A program made the translations under genes and the position numbers. Shown here piece after piece: positions 57,577-64,000 of a DNA stretch of 64,000 bases. Location of the stretch: positions 114,524-178,523 of the forward strand of contig QANZ01030885.1 in the NCBI GenBank assembly GCA_003254925.1, in the 5' to 3' direction. The notes beneath the pieces were generated by a model. It ran no database searches. It had not been told where the DNA came from and worked only from the letters and a program-made list of their open reading frames with translations. This DNA is from Chamaecrista fasciculata. Its lineage: Eukaryota > Streptophyta > Magnoliopsida > Fabales > Fabaceae. Every line of letters begins with the position of its first letter. The stretch's first letter is position 1.

Positions 57577-58439
57577 ATATCTTTATGGTTCAAGGTCACT
57601 GTATAGTCAAATGAGGACATGATTTATAGCTGAATAATAATTGATAATCATGTTTCGGTACGGAAGGTATATTAACTTACAGATAAAAACTGAGTCAGTG
57701 TGCTAAAAACTCACCATATTATCTTTTGAAATATAAGAAGAAATCACAAATAAGAAAATTGCCGTATACGGTTAAAAGTGCATAAGTGTTTGAGTACATG
57801 ATTCTATGTATCTAGTACTTAATTGTATTGTCGGAACACTAGAAAATTCTAAGGTTATACATGGCGCAACACTAGAATTGTGCATCATACCTAGAGAATG
57901 CTTCATATATGGTCTTTGTAAGTGATGCACTATTTCCATCTCTCCAATTGGAGGAGAGATTCTAAGATGTTTTTCTTTACCCGGTTCTGGTAACTGGTGT
58001 ATTGCTGGAGTCACCAGGTATGAATGCATGGTGCTTTTGAAGTTCATAGCAGCTAGCATCAGTTTCAGCGTGGAATGTTCCCTATGATAATATTTCCTAG
58101 GAAGTTTTTGTTGGATTTCTCAAATTGTGAATCTTTTCATTTCTCTACTGTCACTTTAAAGCTAGATTTATTTACATATTTAATGATACATTTAGGTTTG
58201 AGTTATAATAATAATCTCTATTCACTGAAGCCTCATATCCAAGATTAAAGTGTTAAACATAATTGAAATAGCTTTGTTGCTGTAAACTTTCAGTTGCTGC
58301 TCTCCACAAATATTGTACATAAACACCTAAATCTTATTGTATGAGACATTGTCTATGTTTACATGGTCAAGGCAGGAAACATAATATACTTGGGAGACAA
58401 GTTTTTGTACAGATAAAAGAAACTTCAGCTTAAAATCGA
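57577..58439. other. intergenic region between convergent genes
   Basis: It must contain both 3' UTRs. Open frames here are short and have no similarity that I recognise. AATAAT/AATAAA-like signals are plentiful in the AT-rich sequence, so no specific poly(A) site is called. Confidence 0.6.
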
Positions 58440-60674
58440 TCATCTGAATCTCTTTTCTTTCACAGGTCCCCTTGGAATCTTTCCGAGAACTTTAGAATCC
58501 AGTTTCCTGAACAATCTGTTCAAGTCTTTGTTGCCTTTGCTTGCTAGATAATTTACCTCGTACTCATACCGCTCATACGCAACCGGTACGGTCACCATGC
58601 AGAGAAACACTGCAGAAGTATATGTAGCAGATCAATCAGTTAGGGTTATGTTTTGTGAGAAGTTTGATGATTTTGGCATGATAAAGTAGGTTTGTTTGGG
58701 ATCTTACTGATATATAAGAAGTTCAAAGTGGTGCAACAATCCCCAACAGTTGACATGATCCATAGACCAATGATTGTCTGAAATTCAAGCACAAAATGTC
58801 AGTTAACAAATTTGTGGAGAGAAAAGGTTGTAAGGAATTGAAAATCTCAGTACCAGAAAGAATTGTTTCAGATCTTTTCCAGTTGAAATCTCATAAAATT
58901 TCCTCAAGAACCAGTTGAGATTCTTGAAAATGTATCTAGAGGTGGATTCTGAGATTCCTACTTCATAGATACAAGGAGGCCTCCTGTAGTACAACAAATT
59001 TATATGCACTTTAGGGATTGTAGAAGGATGAGAATTTATATTCTTACATAACTCCAAAAAGTTTTTTTTTTTAAAAAAATTTAGGTTTAATGGTCATTTT
59101 GGTCCTCAAACTATGGTATTAGTTTCATTTTGTCTTCAATTTTTTTGTTCCTTTTTGCTCCTTAAACTATGGGATCTGTTTCATTTTGGTCCTCAAACTT
59201 TCAGTTTTGTTTCGTTTTGGTATTCATACTTCATTTGTTCTGTTTTAGTTCTCAAACTTTCTTATATATTTTATTTTGGTTCTCAAACTTATAATAAGTG
59301 ACCAAAAAAAAAAGAAAAATTTTAACTCGTTAAAAGAAAAATCAACCATAAATTTATTTCATTTTGGTTCTCAAATTTATAATAACTAATTGATTTGACA
59401 ATGAGATAAAAAAATTCACTTTTTTAAAAAAAAGTCAACCATAAATTTATTTTCAATTTATAACTAAAAATGAAGATTGTTCTTTTTCACTCTATCAACT
59501 TGTTTATTATGACACATGCAAGTGAGAAATAATTTACTTAACTATCCAAATTAGAAATAATTGTAGAAACCATATGAAATCACATTTTTTTGGATCAAAA
59601 CCGAACAAAAAATAGTTTGATAACCAAAATGAAGCTAACTCCACAGTTTGAGGGACTAAAATGATGCTGACCCCATAGTTTGAGTGCCAAAATGGAACAA
59701 GAAGTAATTTGATGACCAAAATGAAACTAACCTCTAGTTTGAGGACAAAAACAACCATTTAACCTAAATTTTAATTTTCATTAAAGTAAATCATTCATGC
59801 TAGGACCAGTTTGAGATTTACATTACCAAGTGATTAGTCCTGCTGCATTATACCATAGGAAGAAGATGATCATTATGGAAATGAGGAAGTAACAGAGTAG
59901 GGTAATAAAATGGTATTCCACCACTTCACACAGAAACCAAATTATGGAGAACCCAGCTAAGGTTGCAGCTGATAACTTCTTGTCATTCCACAGCAATATA
60001 TCAGCCACTGCAAAATCAGCCCAATAATACCATAAAAATATACCAAGTTTGAGGAGGATTTGTATATTTTTATATATTTAAAAATACTTTTTGGCATTAT
60101 AAATATGAACAACTGCACTGGTTATTGAATAATGGGGCTGTCAATAATTCAAAGGCAAAGCCTCTAATCATAACAAGCAATCCATTTTTTAGTCTGATTT
60201 CATGTTCAATTTGACCTCGTTTGTCGATGACTCCAACTAGGCAAAGAAAGAACTCATCAAAGTTAACACGTAGCTCTGATTTAATCACATTTGTGTTTAA
60301 AGCGAAAGAAATATGACCATTTTCAATAGTTAGGGACAAATTATGAAACTTTAGAAAACATTCCGGACCAAAACAGAATAAAAAACAATAAGGACCAAAA
60401 TGAAACTTTGGGTAAACATTAGGGACCAAAATAGTTTTTTAATGGTTATTAAAGTTGATAATTTCTGAGAGATCAAATTAGAAAAATAATATCTAACAAG
60501 AATGAAATGGAGAAACATTTATAATTTGTGAGAGATTATTATAACATTTTAGTAGAAAAAAAATGTAAAAATTATGAATATCTGACCCTTTCCTCCACCA
60601 AGGATGGCGTGTAGTGGCCTTTGACGGCCAAAAAATCCTGCATGAGGTGAAGCTTCATAGGATCGAGTTGACAT
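58440..60674 (-). CDS. reticulon-like protein B
   Basis: Five exons on the minus strand (60674-60587, 60007-59827, 58983-58854, 58777-58708, 58609-58440) join in phase to 212 codons plus stop. It begins MSTRSYEASPHAGFF, then the reticulon homology domain: LGGGKVADILLWNDKKLSAA, first hydrophobic hairpin FSIIWFLCEVVEYHFITLL to FFLWYNAAG (about residues 49-85), loop with PPCIYEVGISE and YEISTGKDLKQFF, second hairpin TIIGLWIMSTVGDCCTTLNF to MFLCMVTVPVAYERY (134-172), and C-terminus SKVLGKIPRGPVKEKRFR. Reticulons wedge into and curve the tubular ER membrane; plant B-type proteins of about 200-260 residues are the usual size. The C-terminal KRFR is close to the di-lysine ER signal common in the family. 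Intron 2 carries a MITE. Confidence 0.93.
59083..59767. mobile_element. fold-back MITE in reticulon intron 2
   Basis: Left end AGGTTTAATGGTCATTTTGG and right end ACAACCATTTAACCT are imperfect inverted repeats. The arms carry repeated GGTCCTCAAACT-type units. About 685 bp. Target duplication not resolved in the A/T-rich flanks. Confidence 0.65.
60008..60586 (-). other. reticulon intron 1
   Basis: Donor AAAGG|GTCAGATA and acceptor GATTTTGCAG|TGGCTG on the minus strand. The part at about 60350-60440 has GGACCAAAAT-type MITE debris. Confidence 0.85.
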
Positions 60675-60995
60675 TGCTGCAAAATAATAAACACTGAAAA
60701 TATATATAAAGCTTGAAGTGTAGTGTCTTTGATGATTATGCCTCTTAACTAATCGATTTCTTAATTAGTAGTAATTGTGATTTATGAGCCATGAGGCCTC
60801 TATGACTATATATATACACACACAAAAGATGGTAAATGAATCTAAGCTTTGTAACAAAGAAACAATCTCACTACAATGAAGGAAAGGAATGACTTCGCCA
60901 TGGCCTTCAAGTTTTTATATTCACGTGCTCACGCTGGTTCTAGCCAACTTAACACTACTCCTCAATCTTATTATTAGATTAATATATTAGGTGAA
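60675..60995 (-). promoter_or_regulatory. reticulon promoter and 5' UTR
   Basis: A TATATATATAG run with an adjacent GTGTGT tract (plus strand 60811-60826) is a plausible TATA region about 140 bp upstream of the ATG. The remaining upstream sequence to about 60995 is repeated at 61362-61655. Confidence 0.5.
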
Positions 60996-61008
60996 TACAA
61001 ATACATCA

Positions 61009-62104
61009 TAGGGCAAAAGGGTCATTTAGATCCTAAACGTATATCTTAATGTTCATTCTGGTCCATTATATCTCCAAATGTTTAAATTGGTCCTAAATAT
61101 TGACAAAATGATTCATTTTAGTCCTAAATGTTGGTAAAATATTTCATTTTGGTCCCAAACTATGAATTTGGTCGTATTTTTCTCGTTTCTCATTTCAAGT
61201 TCAAAGGACTTGTTAAGAGGAACTGGTAGCTCTTTATTCGTCGTATTAGAATTTGAAACGAGAGAGATATGATCAATTTTAATTTGTTTGTTTGACTATG
61301 AAATAAGCGGTCTACTTTTAAGACTGATTTGACATTGTTTACTGATGACCCTAATTGAATAGGAACGAGTTGACATTGCTGCAAAATAAAAACACTGAAA
61401 TTATGCTTCTTAACTAATTGATTTCTTAATTAGTATTAATTCTGATTTATGAGCCATGAGGCCTCTATGACTATATATATACACACACACATGATGGTAA
61501 ATGAATCTAAGCTTTGTAACAAAGAAACAATCTCACTACAATGAAGGAAAGGAATGACTTCGCCATAGCCTTCAAGTTTTTATATTCACGGGCTCCCGCT
61601 GGTTCTAGCCAACGTAACACTACTCAAAAATCTTATTAGATTAATATATCAATGACATTTATGTAACGAGTTTATTTTTAAAAAAAGTATATGTATATAT
61701 ATCAATGACATTTATGTTTAGTTGAATATGCAATTCAAGCAGTTTTAATTTTGTGCAAAATCTCCTGAAATTTTATTTGAGAAATGATAGCCAAGCCCCT
61801 TAAAATTAATTTTTATTTGGTGTCAAAATTTCATTTTGATAAGATATTTATAAAAAAATGTTTATTTAATCTAATAGTCTCTACCCTATATATCAATTTT
61901 CAATTAGTCTTTATTATTTTGATTTTTGTAATTGATTATTTATACTTTCATTTCATTTGTAACTAAAACCAAACTTTGAATAACAATAAAATATTGTCCC
62001 ATAACAATAAAGGTGACAAACAAAAATGATGATTAAATTGATTTAATATCTAATGACATCTTAAAATTATGGCATACATTTAGGACCAAAATAACCTTTA
62101 ACCT
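61009..62104. mobile_element. possible TIR element enclosing a promoter copy
   Basis: Left end TAGGGCAAAAGGGTCATTTA and, from the right, TAGGTTAAAGGTTATTTTGG are imperfect inverted repeats, both continuing into GATCCTAAACGTAT/GGTCCTAAATGTAT. No target duplication found. The interval contains 61362-61655, a copy of the reticulon upstream region. Confidence 0.35.
61362..61655 (-). repeat. duplicated reticulon promoter, 5' UTR and first codons
   Basis: Colinear with 60666-60990 from GAGTTGACATTGCTGCAAAA through CTATGACTATATATATACAC to GGTTCTAGCCAAC, with about 30 bp deleted in the 5' UTR part and scattered substitutions. It includes the start codon region (ATGTCAACTCG on the minus strand) but no further coding sequence. 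Confidence 0.85.
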
Positions 62105-63325
62105 ATATTATATAATAAAAATATATTTGATGCTAAAAAAATAAATATAGACCAGGACGAATAACACCAAAATCCTAACTAAGATCCGGCCGAATTAAAA
62201 AAAAAATTGATCAACACTGTTAGAATATACATCAATATCAATAGAATGAGTTAGCTATATTAAATTATTATGTGCTTAATCACTATACGACCGAATTTAA
62301 TTTTGATTTTAGAAGGAGTAGAAATGTTCATATAATTTAAGGTTTCATTGGTAGCTTTGAAGAAAATGAGAAAGAGTGATTATTAATAAAGTGGGAAGGA
62401 GTGTGATAGAGTGCTCAAGGGTTGAATAACTCATTCCATTGATTAGGTATTTTATAAGAAAAAACATATATTAAGCTAAACCTATTTCTACCCTTTTGAT
62501 GGATTTTAAAATATCTATATAATATTTTCCTTAAAAAGTTAATGAGTTGTAATAAAAAATTTCTTAAAAATCATTATAATAAAATAGAAGCTACAAATTA
62601 AATGAGTATACTTAATTAACTCATACATATATAGCTTATTTTTCATTAAATTATTCATTTGTTGTGATAGAAGAAAAATAGGAGAATTAGATAAATTGAT
62701 TTGTACAATTGTGGAAAAAATTACAGTACAAAATAAAGGAGTAAAGTTTTTGAACAGGGTGATAAAATATATATGAACAAAAAGAAGAATTAAAGAGGAG
62801 GGTGAGAAAATATGAATATAAATTAATAAAGTAAGAAAGTGCGATAAAATTAAAAAGAGAAATAAAAATATTCAAATTCCAAACCATGTCTAATTATGAA
62901 GCATTGACACTTCATTTTGAGAGAGTGTCATCATGTCAGTTTTTTTCTTTTGGCCAGAGTCATCATGTCATATATGTGTCTGTATTCAACACCTATACGA
63001 TATCTATACGACAGATATTCATAAGTTTCATCATATATCATATAATTAATTTTTATATAACTTTGACATGACAAATTAAAGACACATATGACATATATCA
63101 TAAACAAATATTGTAATTTTTAAAATTCTCATCAAGAATCATAATTTTTTGATTATCTATATATGTAAATATATCTCATGTCGTGTCATGTAAATTTAAA
63201 AATTTAATGTTTTATTGTCCGTATCGTATTCCATATTAGTGTCAATGTTCATATCTAGAACAATGAAAAATGGTTTAAAATGATCTAATAGTGACAAACC
63301 CTCCTCTCAATTAAGTCTAAGGGTG
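62105..63325. other. AT-rich intergenic DNA
   Basis: No gene or clear repeat boundary. ATATGTCGTGT/ATATCATA-type low-complexity phrases at 62990-63200. Confidence 0.5.
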
Positions 63326-63720
63326 TGTTTGGGAAAGAAGTATGTAATGAAATGATGATTTTATGTAATGAAATGGTAATGAGAAAATTATGTGATGAAA
63401 ATGTAATGATAAATGGTGTTTGGATTGTTTGAGATGTAATGAAAAAAAATAAGATGTGAAATTATGTAAAAGAGTATGTAATGATTGTGGTTGATTGAAA
63501 TAATTATATAGGTTTTTGAAAATTGTATAGGGGTAGTATTGGTAATTGATAATGGAATGAAATGAAGATAATGAAATGATATTTTGACTTTTAAGTTATG
63601 GTTGTTATGAAATGAAATGGTAATGAAATTGTCTTGGAATTTGTGCTAAAGGTAAATATTTGTAATAAAGGTTGAAATTGCTTTATGTAATGAAATGAAA
63701 GGACCAAAATGTAAATAATA
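63326..63720. repeat. ATGTAATGAAATG repeat element, probable MITE
   Basis: It starts at GGGTGTGTTTGG, a common plant MITE terminus, and carries at least six ATGTAATGAAATG-like units up to about 63700. The right end is not defined. Beyond it (63721-64000) nothing is recognised. Confidence 0.45.
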
Positions 63721-64000
63721 TAAAAATTTTAAAACTCTTCTATTTGGTCCACGATTTTATATCAATTCAACGAATTGGTCCTTACGAAGTGATGTATCTT
63801 AACCCGTAAAAAATCGCATTCATCAACGATTGAGTCTCTCTCTTAAATTCAATGCCCAGAATAGAATAATCTTTAAAAATTCATGGACCAAAAAATTTAT
63901 CTCCAACTAACAATAAATTATCATTTAGAATTTGATAAATAATTTCAACAGTATACAGTATATTAAAAAACAAGATAATTATTTGAAAAAATAATTTATT

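Noticed and set aside
57772-58059. 95-codon minus-strand frame between the two host genes
   Set aside because: No start context, splice partners or recognisable motif; it lies in the presumed 3' UTR interval.

Overview
The window is nuclear DNA of a flowering plant, most likely a eudicot. The evidence is AT-rich intergenic DNA, nested Ty1/copia and Ty3/gypsy LTR retrotransposons, many MITEs, a tRNA-derived SINE, and two intron-rich host genes with plant-specific architectures. I cannot name the species. Two long N-runs (35353-36324 and 47801-48418) and two single Ns (25185 and 49490) mark assembly joins.

Positions 1-17985 hold a decayed minus-strand Ty3/gypsy element of the Tat/Ogre type (5' LTR 17440-17985, gag, protease, RT, integrase). 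Its pol has an intron between protease and RT. An additional plus-strand (antisense) ORF lies downstream of integrase at the left edge. That antisense ORF is split by a nearly complete minus-strand Ty1/copia element (466-8593) and by copia LTRs of the same family in the opposite orientation.

Positions 17986-33141 are intergenic. They hold a degenerate gypsy solo LTR with GC-rich tandem repeats, two Mutator-like MITEs with 9-bp target duplications, a SINE, a truncated copia LTR, the 5' end of a second minus-strand Tat element, a 2.1-kb repeat present twice (21629-23766 and 27701-30667), and a fold-back element rich in CCGG.

Positions 33142 to about 50808 hold a plus-strand Tat element (gag, protease, RT, RNase H, archaeal-type RNase H, integrase). 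It has a 230-bp intron-like insertion between RT and RNase H, and an antisense, intron-containing additional ORF between integrase and the 3' LTR. It is interrupted by two copia solo LTRs with perfect 5-bp target duplications and by a truncated copia 3' end. Its 3' LTR region appears to be misassembled: 1.3 kb, including the host flank, is repeated without indels.

Positions 51000-64000 are the host gene part. A 12-exon plus-strand gene (52025-57576) encodes a 384-residue protein with a CinA-like domain followed by a nucleotidyltransferase domain (HxGH motif). It is convergent with a 5-exon minus-strand reticulon-like protein B gene (60674-58440, 212 residues). The reticulon promoter and 5' UTR are duplicated immediately upstream, MITEs sit in its second intron and around its promoter, and an hAT-like MITE lies about 310 bp upstream of the nucleotidyltransferase start codon.
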